Made by a program: the position numbers and the translations under genes. Positions 12,178 through 23,175 of a stretch of DNA of 64,000 nucleotides are shown piece after piece. How positions within the stretch are numbered: the first letter of the stretch is position 1; the number at the start of each line of letters is the position of its first letter. The stretch lies in contig OZ005610.1 of the NCBI GenBank assembly GCA_963930655.1, positions 23,257,001-23,321,000 of the forward strand, written 5' to 3'. A model generated the notes under the pieces. That model searched no databases, was not told the DNA's origin, and worked only from the letters and a program-made list of their open reading frames with translations. This stretch comes from Myrica gale (taxonomy: Eukaryota > Streptophyta > Magnoliopsida > Fagales > Myricaceae).

Positions 12178-12759
12178 TATTTTTTACTGCAGATATGACT
12201 CTTACAAGTTAAATTAATGCTCAAATGAGTATTGAGTATCTCTTTATAGACAATTGATCCTTTGGAAATAAGTTCTAGTGCTTCATTTGTAATCTTCAAG
12301 TTACAGATTGTTTGCAGTAGGTCTGTAACAGACCTTGTTCTTGAGATATATGGTTTTTAATATCATTTCCAGCTATTGATATATTTTAACAAGGTGTGTC
12401 CGGGCATATTTAGGGCAAAAAAAGGCATCAGTGAGCATGAAAGCTAAAGTATACGGTAGTGGAAAAAATTATGAACAAGGGGGAAAAAATCCATGTAAAA
12501 CGATAATATCTATTGCCATTAACAGAACATACAGTGGAAGGTCCTCCACATGTCCGAAAAAAAAAATGAATCAAGAAGATAGCTAGACAATGATTCTTTG
12601 CTTGCAATAATTATACTCTAAAGTAAATTGTTGACTGAAACTGGTAGATAAACTTTCGAAACTATGAGATTACTGAAAGGAGATAGAGAAAGGAATGAAA
12701 GTTTCGAACTCCAACTTTACCTGCTCCTCAGGAGTCAGTCACCTACTTAAGGACGCGTT

Positions 12760-13045
12760 CGCAAAGTGGTGTGTCTACAAGTTTAACAAAATTTTACCAA
12801 AATTTTAACATCATTACATTCTCATTCTCTCTCCTTATTTTTCTCTATTTTTTTAACTTTTGACTAACTTTTTCACTTTAATTACTTACTTTTTCATTTT
12901 TTTTTTCTCACTTTTTCTCTCACTTTTTTCCACTTTTTCTCTAACTTTTTCACCTTTACTAATTTTTTTCACTCTTTCTTCTCACTTTTTCACAAATACT
13001 AAAATTTTATCCTAAAAATTTACTTACACAAACACCATGAAAATT
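12760..13045. repeat. MITE-like AT-rich repeat with pyrimidine-rich core
   Basis: The left end reads AAGTGGTGTGTCTACAAG and the right end, in reverse complement, CATGGTGTTTGTGTAAG, a loose inverted match. The core is a run of CTCACTTTTT-like simple sequence, as in other MITE-like blocks of this window (50005-50201). No coding capacity. Confidence 0.35.
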
Positions 13046-13163
13046 TGTGGAAATTTTAGAATCGTTAAGATTTTTCAGACGCAAACATGAATTTTGTCAC
13101 AAAATTTTAACTTTTTAAGTTTTCACACCAATTAAAGGGCTCACCAAAAATAATAATAAAAAA

Positions 13164-14226
13164 GGCTTAATCAACCCATCGGTCCTTGGAGTTTAAGATT
13201 TTTCCAAACTGATCTCTAGGGTTCAATTCGTTCCACAGGGTCCCTAGACTTTATTAAGTTTTTTTAAGGCCCTCCGTCAAGTTTGGCCCAGATCGTTAAC
13301 GACAATGTCCAACGTGGTGACAGACGGTGGCCACGTCAGCTCCCCAACCAGACGACGACATTTTCCCAAATTGCCACCTCCTCAACTTCTTATTTCCCCC
13401 CAATTGATCCATTTTTTCGTTCAGTCTTTCCCTATTTCCCTCAAGATACCCATGAACCCTAGCCCGAAAGAATCCTCCATTGCCACCTCCTCAACTCATT
13501 CAAGCACCTGTATATTTCCATTCAATCTTTGTCGTCTGTGAAGGAACAGTGACTTCTGACGTCTTGCGTTGAATTCTTTGACTGGTAGTATACCTCATAC
13601 ACTTTCTTCAATCAACTCTCTGGGCTTGATTCCGGATAGTTTAGAGAAATTGAAGTTAAGCTCTATTGATTTGTTTGAAAATCAGCTATCAGGAAGAATT
13701 TCGCCTAATCTTTTGACAATGGGAGGAGAAGAAGCTTTGGTTGTCATATTAGCAGGGTTACTGTTTGTGAGTTATAAGAAGATGAAGCCTGGGAGGCTGA
13801 TGTAGAAAAAGACTTGGAAGGGGAGAAGTAAGTAGATCCAAAATGGAAGCTTTCATCTTTCCACCGAGTAGAAATGGATGCTGATGAAATTTGTAGTCTG
13901 GAAGCAGAAAATTTGATTGGAACTGGTGCTACAGGAAAAGTTTATTGAGTGGGATTTGAAGAGAAACGACACTACAGTGGCTGTAAAGCAACTGTGGAAA
14001 GGAGATGGTGTGAAGATGTAGAAATCAGACAGGTGTCGAAGTATTATTGAAGCTGATGTGGCTACTGTCTGCCACATTAGACATTGTCGTTAACTATTTG
14101 GGCTAGAATTGACGGAAGGCCTTAAAAAAACTTAATAAAGCCCAGGGACCCCTGTGGAATGAAATGAACCCTGAGGACCATTTTAGGAAAAGTTTAAACC
14201 CAAGGGATCGGCGGGTTAATTAAGTC
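13164..14226. mobile_element. Gene-capturing TIR transposon (Pack-MULE-like) with about 170-bp terminal inverted repeats
   Basis: Left end 13164-13340 and right end 14052-14226 are inverted copies: both run GxCTTAATxAACCC, then GGGTTCA, TTCCACAGGG, CTTTATTAAGTTTTTTTAAGGCC, GTTAACGACAATGTC and CAC.TCAGC in order. The 700-bp interior holds no transposase but a degenerate receptor-kinase fragment, as in Pack-MULEs. The flanks are A-rich (AATAAAAAA and TAAAAAAAC), so a target duplication cannot be judged. Long TIRs suit Mutator-like elements; the superfamily is inferred. Confidence 0.72.
13569..14045 (+). pseudogene. Captured fragment of a CEPR2-like LRR receptor kinase
   Basis: The first frame (13569-13805) reads LTGSIPHTLSS, GLIPDSLEKLKLSSIDL and NQLSGRI, the last leucine-rich repeats of a clade-XI receptor kinase, then MGGEEA and a membrane-like stretch VVILAGLLFVSYK. 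After a frameshift, 13790-14020 reads EADVEKDLEGEK, stop, VDPKWKLSSFH, DADEIC, LIGTGATGKVY, stop, then in another frame TVAVKQLWKGDGVK, the kinase glycine loop and ATP-binding Lys. Order and wording match CEPR2-type receptors as I recall them. It has stops, frameshifts and a missing linker, so it is non-functional. It lies wholly inside the TIR element. Confidence 0.8.
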
Positions 14227-14589
14227 TAAAAAAACCTTCAAAATCCTTATTTCTTTCTCCGTCAAATCATCTCTTTATATTATAATAAACATAAACAATT
14301 CACTCAAATCATTTCTCTTTTCATTTTTTTACAAACTCTTATAAAATTATACATTCTCACAAAACCCAATAAAACTTCAATCTCCTCAATTTTCATAATA
14401 GTCCCTAAATATTTCCACTATTTAGGGTTTCCAACGCATCCTTAAAGTCCTATCTTTTTATGTTTATTCAGTTTTTTTTACTCAGCCAACAGGCAGGAGT
14501 TATGGCGGATTAAAAAAAATTGAAAATCATTCTTTTTCACTTTACCTACCTTTAAAATATTCTTAACCTAAAATTGTCAAAGGGGGAAA
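14227..14589. other. AT-rich intergenic sequence
   Basis: Pyrimidine-rich, simple-sequence-like DNA without coding potential. Nothing identifiable. Confidence 0.4.
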
Positions 14590-15400
14590 TTGAGAATATT
14601 CCTAGGCAGACGTCATGGAAATTTCCAAAGGGGGGAGATTGAGAATGTACATGTAAAATTGACATAATTTCCATGGGCAAAACAATCCTTTTATTATTGT
14701 AGTTTGGCTATAAAATGTATAAAACAACTTGGTCTGGTCAATAGAGGTTATGGAGGCTGGTAAACAGTGGAAGAGGTTTCTAGAAGAGTCTCTTAACAAA
14801 CTGGAAGGTCTGGAGTGTTTTGCCGTGTGTTCTGGAGTTTTTTCTGGTGGTAAGGTCAGCTTATGGTCAGACTGAGGTTAGTCTGGCGGACTTTATAACA
14901 GATTCGGTTCTTGAGGAAATCTCAAGAAATGTTGCTGCTGAAGTTTCAAGAGTGGAAGGGCTGACGAGTTCGTCAGCATTTACGTTAGAACTGACCGGAG
15001 ATGCTGTTCATTGAATTGTGTATTGGGCACCGGTCCAAGAAGGTTTCTTGAATGACTTTCTTAAAGATTGAAGATTTAAAAAAGTGAAGGGTTTTTACTT
15101 GGAATCACCATCTTGTAAAGTTCGAGAGTTCTTAGTGGATCGATTGACGTAGTACACACTCAAAATGTTGTCTCTTGGAGGAAGACATCCTCGAGAGATT
15201 TTCATTTCGTAAACAAAATTCTGTGTATTCTTTATCTTGGTTGCTTGCTTATATTGCTTTAGTTATTATTGTAACTTTCTTAATATATTTATTCATCTTG
15301 ATTGATTAATTAAGAGTCTGATACCTTAATTAAACAATCTTGATATAAAGTTTTTTTTGTTCTATCATAAATTGATTTTCAGTCAGATTATAGTCGGTCT
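14590..15400 (+). mobile_element. Degenerate Copia-type LTR region
   Basis: AAAGGGGGGAGATTGAGAATG near 14622 looks like the purine-rich primer tract and LTR start typical of Ty1/Copia elements; a degraded copy, AAAGGGGGAAATTGAGAAT, sits 40 bp upstream. Further on, AGATTTTCATTTCGTAAACA and TGTATTCTTTA (15195-15235) match 17412-17450, the far side of the inserted gypsy relic. No Copia protein is readable. Assignment is tentative. Confidence 0.35.
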
Positions 15401-15439
15401 AAGGTTAGATGTATGGATCCCAGTTTTGACAGATTTGAT

Positions 15440-15702
15440 ATTTTTCTGTAATAAAAAAAGGTAGTTAATTTTGAAAAATTAGCAATTTGATCACTAGATT
15501 TATACCACGCGGACAAAATAGTCATTAGGTTTACTTTTTTTTACCTTTTGGTCACTGAGTCCATACCCGTGTGACGACATGGTCTTTTCGTCCATTTTCA
15601 GTCACTACATCTAATGGAATCCATGGTCACGTGTCACGCCCTGTGTCCGTATTTACCCCATCGGCTCAAGTATAGTAATCGCATGAACAAAATCAGGGAT
15701 TA
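15440..15702. other. Unassigned repeat-like stretch
   Basis: Contains phrases such as ATTTGATCACTAGATTT and TTTTGGTCACTGAG that look like plant Mutator or LTR terminal sequence, but no partner copy was found in the window. No gene. Confidence 0.3.
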
Positions 15703-17360
15703 CTAATATGATCTTGTCAAGGCATGTAGAGAGATCTCTGGATCTACCTCTACAGCTTCTAAACTCTCATCTATTTCCTTTTCCCCACACTCTTTAGACT
15801 CATGCAAGCTTGACTCTGCCGATTCCCATGCCTCCATTATAAATAACTTAGGATTTTTGCAAACATATTTAGATGTCCATTTCTCATCACAACTGTAGCA
15901 TAATCCCTTTTCCTTTCTTTCCCTCATCTGATATGGTGTCAATATCTGGACTGTAAATGTTTTTGTCGGTTGTTTGTGGAGTATGTTGGGTTGTGTGGTG
16001 TATAGGTTGATGGAATGAGAAGTCAGTCTTTGCTGGTTTTTTTTATGCAGCAAAGCACGTTCCTCCTGGATTTTGGCTAGCCAATAGGCTGTAATTAAAT
16101 ATGGGGGTTAAACATTCTCACAGGGAGGCAAATTTCTTCCTTGAGCCCACTCAAGAAACAACTCAATTTATATGCTTCAGAGAGCTCACACAATCTGTTT
16201 GAAAGAGTTTCAAACTGACTTTTATAAACTTCAACACTAGTGACCTGGTTGAGTCTAGTTAACATCTCCAAGTCATCATATGAAGTGGGTTCAAATATAG
16301 TCAACAGAGCTTGCACAAACTCCTCCCAGTTTTGCAAATCTCCAAAAGCTTCCAAGTCATGGAACCATATTTGAGCTTGTCCCTCCATGTGATATGAAGC
16401 TAATAAAATGCAATGGGTGATGGGTGTTTTGTGAAAATTGAAGAACTAAGTGGTTTTATACAACCAACAATTTGAATATGTTCAATCAAACCTTGGAAAG
16501 TACAATTTCACTGATATGAATTGTAGTCCTCTTAGATCTGCAAATCCTCCACTTCCACTTGGTGTGGATTCTGATGATGGACCACGAGCACCTCTTCCTG
16601 CTCATTCTCCTTATTCTTGAGCAAAAGCTGCATGTTCACAGTAAGAAAAGCTACTTGTTGTACTAGTTCATTCAACACTTGCTTTTGATCCTCTTGATCT
16701 TTTCTCAACATGTTTACATTTTCCTGAACTTCCTTGTAGCGGGTTCCCCCAGCCATGGTAGAATTGCACGCTTTGATACCAAATGTAACAACACCATTGG
16801 AAACTTGTAGAAATTTGTAGTGCTTTGTAAAAGAACTGGATGAGAATCGCACTATTTACTAGAATTGTATTCTATTCATAGAAAATATAAGGTCAAATTC
16901 GAGGTTTGGTAACCTCCATAGAAAAGAGATACTTAGGGAGAAAGAGACGAATCTCAATACATTCTTCGGTACCCTCCCAGATGCATCGACGCACTCCCTA
17001 TGTAGAAACAAAATTTTAACTTACTAACAGAATCTAGCTAACAAACCAACGAATGAGCTTTAACAATTAAAATAACTTGACTCTAAACATACTAACCCAA
17101 CCAGCCCACTATGAAATGAAATAAACCTAAGCACAGTAAAGCATAAGTATCCCAGATGTCCCACTTTAGTCGACCAATTCTCCCTTTTGTCTTTTACTTC
17201 CTTCGAAGTCTCTCGAAGTCTTGAAATGCCGACTACCCATCTTCCCCTTTTGCAAACCCAATTATTCTCCTTTATCCTCCTACCTGGTCGTGTAACAGAA
17301 TGTGTCATTCGGATTGCTTCATTCAAGTGATTTAGCAAAGGTTTGTGGTAAACAATGTCA
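15703..17360 (-). mobile_element. Truncated Ty3/gypsy element (LTR plus gag), reverse orientation
   Basis: On the minus strand a primer binding site TGGTATCAAAGC (16770-16781) follows a TTGTTACA end, so an LTR of roughly 570 bp should span about 16790-17360. Gag follows in three broken frames: 16532-16750 (MAGGTRYKEVQ, coiled coil), 16095-16388 (EGQAQIWFHDLEAF, RLNQVTSVEVYKSQFETLSNR, SCFLSGLKEEI) and 15703-16053 (zinc-knuckle-like CYSCDEKWTSKYVC, then PEISLHAL). It stops there: no protease, polymerase, integrase or second LTR. In the knuckle the usual His is replaced (SKYVC for GHKC). Related to, but distinct from, the element at 17954-22016. Confidence 0.7.
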
Positions 17361-17379
17361 CCGATTGTAATTGTGCCCG

Positions 17380-17953
17380 GAGTGATTTTTTTCCCTTTTG
17401 AAGAAGTTCCTCAAAGGATTTCACTTCGTAAACAAATTGCTTGTATTCTTTGCAAATGTGATTATTCACCAAGTGTTTTTCACCAATCTAATTGCACACG
17501 AAGTGTTTGAGGTAAAGTCTCTTTGATCCTAAGACTTGTTAATTTGATCAAAGAGTGTGATTATTGATTGTGTTTTGATTACATTTTCATTATTCAACTA
17601 TTGTTCGTGCGAAGATTTGAATTGGGGTTGAGATTTTCTCATTTGGGTGTGTTAGGTTGTGTTGTAAAATTTCAATTTCTTATTCACCCTATAGGTATAG
17701 GGTCTAAATTGTGTCCCACAGATACATACATTTTATCTTAAGGCTTATTTAGAAAAAGAAAAGAGTATGATTGGTTGACCTATTTGTTCAGACCAATATA
17801 ACTCACTAAAAGGAACAAAGAGCACCATACTGTGTACATAGCAAGATAGGGGCTTACTAAATAAATGTGAATGACATACATGTGGCGTGTAAGCAACTTA
17901 TTCTTCTACATTTCGAGTTTCACACTACTAAATTTTTACAGCACAAGGCAATC
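17380..17953. mobile_element. Degenerate Copia-like LTR fragment
   Basis: The stretch 17399-17455 resembles 15181-15236 (GATTTCACTTCGTAAACAAA, TTGTATTCTTT), suggesting both are pieces of related old LTRs now separated by the reversed gypsy relic. No open frame. Tentative. Confidence 0.3.
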
Positions 17954-18447
17954 TGTTACGGGTTGATGGGTTAGGGCTGAGAATAGGAAAAATAATAGGA
18001 AAATGTGTTCTTGAAGGGAGAACGGTGGAAGTCGGCAGTCAAGTTGTCGTCAGAGGAGTTGCAAAGCTTAGAAGGAGTTCGAAGATTCTGTACGCTGGTT
18101 TATGTCTAGGTGGCAATTTGACTTAGTCATGGGCTGTTTATCCTAGTATTGGGTCGCGGGCCTTAGTTTGAAGAAGTGACTTTGAGCCCAGTAATTAGTT
18201 GCGTTGGGTCATGAACCCATTTATTTTATTTAGCTTCTGATTTAACCCAGATGTTGGTTGCAGAAGATATTGGTGTTTTTCCCTTCACTTTAGGTATCGA
18301 AAAGTCTGAATCTGCTTTTCTGTAGAAAGGAGGCTCGCCACCTCGAATTGGCTTTATCTTGTTTTGCTCCGAATGAATTGAATACAACGATTTCACAGTT
18401 ACAAGCATTTCACCGTTACAAACCTTTCAAGGTTACAGTTTGTAACA
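17954..18447 (+). repeat. 5' LTR of the gypsy element
   Basis: 494 bp, TG...CA ends with short inverted TGTTAC/GTAACA termini. It is followed after three bases by the Met-tRNA primer site. It should contain the element's promoter, though I cannot point to a certain TATA box. Confidence 0.93.
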
Positions 18448-18577
18448 ACTTGGTATCAGAGCAGTCAGTTCTGAGATGGCTGAAGGCATTCGTTGGACCA
18501 AAGTTACACAATCATTGGAGGCTCTCCAGCAATTGCAAGAGCTTCAGCAGCAAGATCAATAAGCCCAAGCTAGGCGC

Positions 18578-20242
18578 ATGGAGGAAATGATACAACAACT
18601 GAGCAATATCAATTTGGGGTTGCAAGCACTAGTGCAGATGCAGAATCCAGAAAGAGGAGAAACTTTCAAACCTGAACGTAACAACAATCAACAAAATCAG
18701 GAAATGGGAGGATTTCACATGAGGTCAGTTAGACTTGAGTTTCCCAGATTTGATGGGGAAGAACCCACTGGGTGGTTGTATAGAGTTAATCAGTTTTTCA
18801 CATTTAACCAAACAATTTCTCAACACAAGCTATTTATGGCTTCATTTCACATGGAGGGGAAGGCTCTGATCTGGTTCCGGGAAGTGGAGAGATCAGGAGC
18901 TCTCACTAGCTGGGAGGCCTTTGAAAGGGTTGTACTGATTAGGTTTGGTCCTCAATCTTATGATGACCCAATGGAGGGATTGGTGAGGTTAAGGCAAACG
19001 GGTACAATTGAAGAGTATACCAGCCAATTTGAGGTGTTGGCTAATCGTATGGGAGGATTGGATGAAGCTTACAAGTTGAGTTGTTATTTAAGTGGGCTTA
19101 AAGACGAGATTAGATTATCTATAAAAATGCTAAATCCTAACGGCATTCAGCGAGGATTTGCCTTGGCTAAGCTGCAAGAGGAGTACTTAGCAGCAGGAAA
19201 AAAGGCTGCCCGAGCTGGGTGTAGTATTTTTCCTTCACCACTTATTAATGGTAATTTTTCTGGAGCTGTTACCAAACCTAATGTGAGGGTACATCGCATT
19301 TCACCCCAGCAGATGAAAGAAAGACGTGACAAAGGGTTGTGTTATCATTGTGACTCAAAGTGGAATCTTGGACACAAATGCCCAAACCTTAAACTGTTTA
19401 TGGTAGAAGGTATGAAGGAGTTGGCGGAGGTTGATGCCCACGTAGTTGGAGGTGAAGGACAACCCATTATGGAGGAAGAAGTGGAGTTGGAGAATAATGA
19501 AGACAAGCCAAACATATCTCTCCATGCCATTACAGGTTCAGTTACTTCAAAGACTATGAGGATAAAGGGCAGATTGAACAATCAGGAGTTGGTTATACTC
19601 ATTGACAGTGGGAGTACCCACAACTTTGTGGACCCTGCCGTGGTAAGAAGAGCACAAATGCCAATTAATCCTAGGCATAAGCTCACTGTGACAGTGGCCA
19701 ATGGGGAGAAGGTAAAAACTGAAGGTGGACTGTTTAATCTAAAGGTAAAGCTACAGGGTCATAGGTTCAACATTGATGCCTATGTGTTGGTGTTGGGAGG
19801 ATATTCTATGGTTTTGGGAGTCCAATGGTTAAAAACCCTTGGAACGATCTCATGGAACTTTAATGACCTCAGTATGCAGTTTTTTCATGATGAGCAAGAG
19901 GTTTTGTTGCGTGGATTAGTGGCTTCCCAGTTTTTGCAGGACTCAGCCAAACTCTTAGGATATGACTTCTTGGTGGAATACAAACAAGGAAGGGACAACA
20001 AAGTGGCTGATGCCCTTCCAAGGAAGTTTGAGGAGGTAACAACAGAAGAGATAGGTGAGTTGCAAGTCATTTCATTCCCTATAGCTTCTAGGATTTCAGA
20101 CCTTAGATTGGCTAACTCTACGGGCAACCACATCCAAGATCTATTAAGTCAACTTCAAGTTGGGAAACTTGACCCATTAAAGTACACAGTGACTAATGGG
20201 CTGCTATTATACAAAGGAAGGATCTATGTGGGAGATAATTAG
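18578..20242 (+). CDS. Gag-protease fused in frame to an RNase H remnant (Ty3/gypsy)
   Basis: One 554-residue open frame. Residues 1-230 are capsid-type gag (RFDGEEPTGWLYRVNQFF, ALIWFREVE, FEVLANRMGGLDEAYKLSCYLSGL). Near 19336-19383 is a zinc-knuckle-like CYHCDSKWNLGHKC. The aspartic protease active site LIDSGSTHNF is at 19597-19626, followed by VLGVQWLKTLG. Just after LLRGLVAS (about 19923) the reading jumps directly to QFLQDSAKLLGYDFLVEYKQGRDNKVADAL, the end of RNase H. The whole reverse transcriptase and most of RNase H are therefore missing, yet the frame is kept across the deletion. It ends with part of the integrase zinc region (GLLLYKGRIYVGDN). Start chosen is the first ATG after the primer site. 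Confidence 0.88.
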   Translation: MEEMIQQLSNINLGLQALVQMQNPERGETFKPERNNNQQNQEMGGFHMRSVRLEFPRFDGEEPTGWLYRVNQFFTFNQTISQHKLFMASFHMEGKALIWFREVERSGALTSWEAFERVVLIRFGPQSYDDPMEGLVRLRQTGTIEEYTSQFEVLANRMGGLDEAYKLSCYLSGLKDEIRLSIKMLNPNGIQRGFALAKLQEEYLAAGKKAARAGCSIFPSPLINGNFSGAVTKPNVRVHRISPQQMKERRDKGLCYHCDSKWNLGHKCPNLKLFMVEGMKELAEVDAHVVGGEGQPIMEEEVELENNEDKPNISLHAITGSVTSKTMRIKGRLNNQELVILIDSGSTHNFVDPAVVRRAQMPINPRHKLTVTVANGEKVKTEGGLFNLKVKLQGHRFNIDAYVLVLGGYSMVLGVQWLKTLGTISWNFNDLSMQFFHDEQEVLLRGLVASQFLQDSAKLLGYDFLVEYKQGRDNKVADALPRKFEEVTTEEIGELQVISFPIASRISDLRLANSTGNHIQDLLSQLQVGKLDPLKYTVTNGLLLYKGRIYVGDN

Positions 20243-21459
20243 GCTCTTAAGGAGCAGGTGTTGACATGAATCATGACAGCCCTGTTGGAGGCCATCCAGG
20301 CTATGAGAAAACCTATCAGAGAGCTAAGAGAGACTTTTACTAGAAGGGGATGAAAAGAGAAATTAGGGAATATATCAAGCAATGTCGGGTATGCCAGCAA
20401 AACAAGTACGATACTGTCTTGTCAGCTGGACTTGTGCAGCCACTTCCTGACATTGAACAGATATATCCATGAACTTCATTGAGGGGCTGCCCAACTCAAA
20501 GGGTTTTAGCACTGTCTATGTGGTGGACAGGTTCACAAAATACAATCATTTTATTCCTCTGAAACACCCCTATACTGCCAAGACAGGAGCACAAGCTTTC
20601 ATACAACATGTTTTCAAGATACATGGGCTTCCACAAACGAACGTCTCTGATCGAGACCTAGTGTTTACTAGCAATTTTTTGCAAGAAATTTTCAAAATGC
20701 AAGAGGTTAAACTTAATTACAGCACTGCATATCATCCTCAATCGGGCGGGCAGACGAAATCAATCAACAAATGCATAGAGAGCTATCTAAGATGCATGAT
20801 TGGGGGCAAGCCAAAAGGGTGGGTAACATGGCTAGCACTAGCAGAATGGCATCCCAACACATGTATGATTTTTTTCTTAAAAAATGGCTCCATTTGAAGC
20901 TGTTTATGGGTACTTACCTCCCCGGTTTCCGACATATGAACCGGGAACAACGGCAGTTGAGGCCGTGGATGAGACGTTGTGAAATCGAGACCAAATCCTC
21001 TCCTTGCTCCGTGAAAACCTCCAAAAGGCACAAAATCGCATAAAAAAATATGCAGATCTAAAGAGAGGTGAAAGAGAATTCCAGGTGGGAGATCAAGTTT
21101 ACCTGCGCCTCCAGCCATACCGCCAGCTCTCAGTTAAGCAACGCCATAACCAGAAGCTGTCTCCAAGGTATTACGGGCCTTTTATAGCCCTTGCCAAGAT
21201 TGGAGCAGTGGTGTACCGCTTGGAGTTGCCGTCGGGATCCTCGATTCACCCGGTGTTCCACGAATCCCAGCTGAAGCCTCATGTCGGCACACGGGTCACT
21301 CCCCTTCCTGGGCTTCCTCCAGTCGATTCACTCGGAGACTTCCGTCTGGAGCCTATTTCTGTACTAGATCGACGTTTGGCCAAGTTGGGCTCACGGGCAG
21401 TGATTGGACTATTGGTTCAATGGCAGGGCCAATCGACTAATGACGCAACCTGGGAGTGA
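20243..21459 (+). pseudogene. Broken integrase and C-terminal domain of the gypsy element
   Basis: The H2C2 zinc region (HDSPVGGHPGYEKTY, QCRVCQQNK) is interrupted by a TAG where Trp is expected. The core (frame 20469-20897) shows VVDRFTKY and SDRD, two expected catalytic Asp. In the third motif, HPQSGGQTKSIN at about 20735-20770, Lys (AAA, 20757-20759) replaces the catalytic Glu of the usual GQTE. A frameshift near 20880 separates the core from the C-terminal part 21004-21459 (GDQVYLRLQPYRQ, KLSPRYYGPF, HPVFHVSQL-like, chromodomain-like VIGLLVQWQGQ), which ends in a premature stop after ATWE. It cannot make active integrase. Confidence 0.85.
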
Positions 21460-21522
21460 CTATTTCAGCTCCAGAATGAATTTTTCCCACCTTGCGGGCA
21501 AGGTGTTTTAAGGAGAAGGTAT

Positions 21523-22016
21523 TGTTACGGGTTGATGGGTTAGGGCTGAGAAGAGGAAAAATAATAGGAAAATGTGTTCTTAAAGGGAGAACGGTGGAAG
21601 TCGGCAGTCAAGTTGTCGTCAGAGGAGTTGCGAAGCTTAGAAGGAGTTTAAAGATTTTGTACGCTGGTTTATGTCTAGGTGGCAATTTGACTTAGTCATG
21701 GGCTGTTTATCCTAGTATTGGGTCGCGGGCCTTAGTTTGAAGAAGTGGCTTTGAGCCCAGTAATTAGTTGCGTTGGGTCATGGACCCATTTATTTTATTT
21801 AGCTTCTGATCCAACCCAGCTGTTGGTTGTAGAAGATATAGGTGATTTTCCCTTCACTTTAGGTATCGAAAATTCTGAATCTGCTTTTCTGTAGAAAGGA
21901 GGCTCGCCACCTCGAATTGGCTTTATCTTGTTTTGGCTCGAATGAATTGAATACAACGATTTCACAGTTACAAGCATTTCACCGTTACAAACCTTTCAAG
22001 GTTACAGTTTGTAACA
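21523..22016 (+). repeat. 3' LTR of the gypsy element
   Basis: 494 bp, matching the 5' LTR except for about 17 differences. Directly upstream is the polypurine tract and directly downstream the second CAATC target copy. Confidence 0.93.
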
Positions 22017-22021
22017 CAATC

Positions 22022-23175
22022 AGACACTGTATGGGTCTTGAACAAATATCGAGTCAGGTATCTTTTTCTGAATTACCAAACAGAAGAATCTATTCTACCT
22101 TTTAACATACAGTTAAACATAGGCAGAGGAAAAAACTAAAAAGAAGGAAAAAGAAAATTACAGGTCAACTATGTATCCCAAACTCAATCGCATAGCTTAA
22201 AAGATATCTTTTTTCTTGCGATCACGGAAGTCTTCTTTTTCCTACTCAGTAATGGGACCAGGCGTGTTTGAGATTTTTCACACTCACGAAGGATTTTACA
22301 AAACAAGCAGAATATATTCACGAATGAAGCACAAAACAAATCCCTCAAGAGCAAATCAGATTTTTCACACTCATCGTTAGTTCAATGGCCATACCCCACT
22401 AAGTCTCAGAGAAGAAATGAACACGGCGAGCAGAGGCAATCACGTCCTCCAAGCTTCTAATCTGTGAGCAGAATTCACCATGAATCAATCAAAAAGAGAA
22501 CTAACCTAACCACCCAATTTAATCGACGCAAGTGAAAGGAAAAAAGAAAAGATAGACTAGAATTAGAACAAGTGAACTGAAATCTATCTCTCTCGCTCGT
22601 CAAATAGCTTGTTGTGTCAGAACGCGTGAATTCAAATAAATGGGATTTGTGTTTTTCATATCTGTTATGCAACGGGTATTTTTTCTTTCTTTCTTTTTTG
22701 GTTAAATATCTCCACAAGTCTTTAAGATTTAATCTTTTTTCCGATTGGTCCTTAGGGTTTCTGCAGTCAACTTAATTAGCTGAATTGCACACGTGACTAA
22801 CTGAGTACACGTTATGCTCATTCTTAATCTGCCACGCGTCAATGGTTGTTGACTACACTATGACACGTTTTTTGAGTGAACCCACGTGCCATATGGCATG
22901 CCACGCTGGATTATAGCCCAACTTATACTGTTTGTGACCCTCATACTCATCCTTTGAAGAAAAAAAGACCTTATTTTCGATCTCTAACAAATGAGGAATA
23001 CGACTAACCCGAAATAAATCTCCAAATCCCCATGAATATACAAATATTCAAACTTGTCTTGGACGAAAAGAGGGGGGGCGACAAAAAGTGGCTAATACAA
23101 AGGGAAGAAATCTATGATGAATTTGCTTATGGAAGCGAAGATGAGAATGGTCAAATAGTGGAGGATGGGGATATT
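22022..23175. other. Unassigned sequence between transposons
   Basis: No gene recognised. The stretch 22705-22960 (GGTCCTTAGGGTTT, CCACGCGTCAATGG, CCATATGGCATGCCACG) looks like the end of a long-TIR transposon. A short frame 23060-23190 reads EEIYDEFAYGSEDENGQIVEDGD, acidic and possibly a gene scrap, which continues after the LINE insertion at 25309; no family could be assigned. Confidence 0.35.

Larger units (their letters stand above)
17954..22016 (+). mobile_element. Complete but non-autonomous Ty3/gypsy LTR retrotransposon
   Basis: Two 494-bp LTRs (17954-18447 and 21523-22016) start TGTTACGG and end TTTGTAACA and differ at about 17 positions by eye. A perfect 5-bp target duplication CAATC flanks the element (17949-17953 and 22017-22021). 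The primer binding site TGGTATCAGAGC (initiator Met-tRNA type) is at 18451-18462 and a polypurine tract AAGGAGAAGG at 21510-21519. Inside are gag, protease, the end of RNase H and a broken integrase with C-terminal domain. Reverse transcriptase is deleted, so the element could move only with outside help. Confidence 0.95.
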
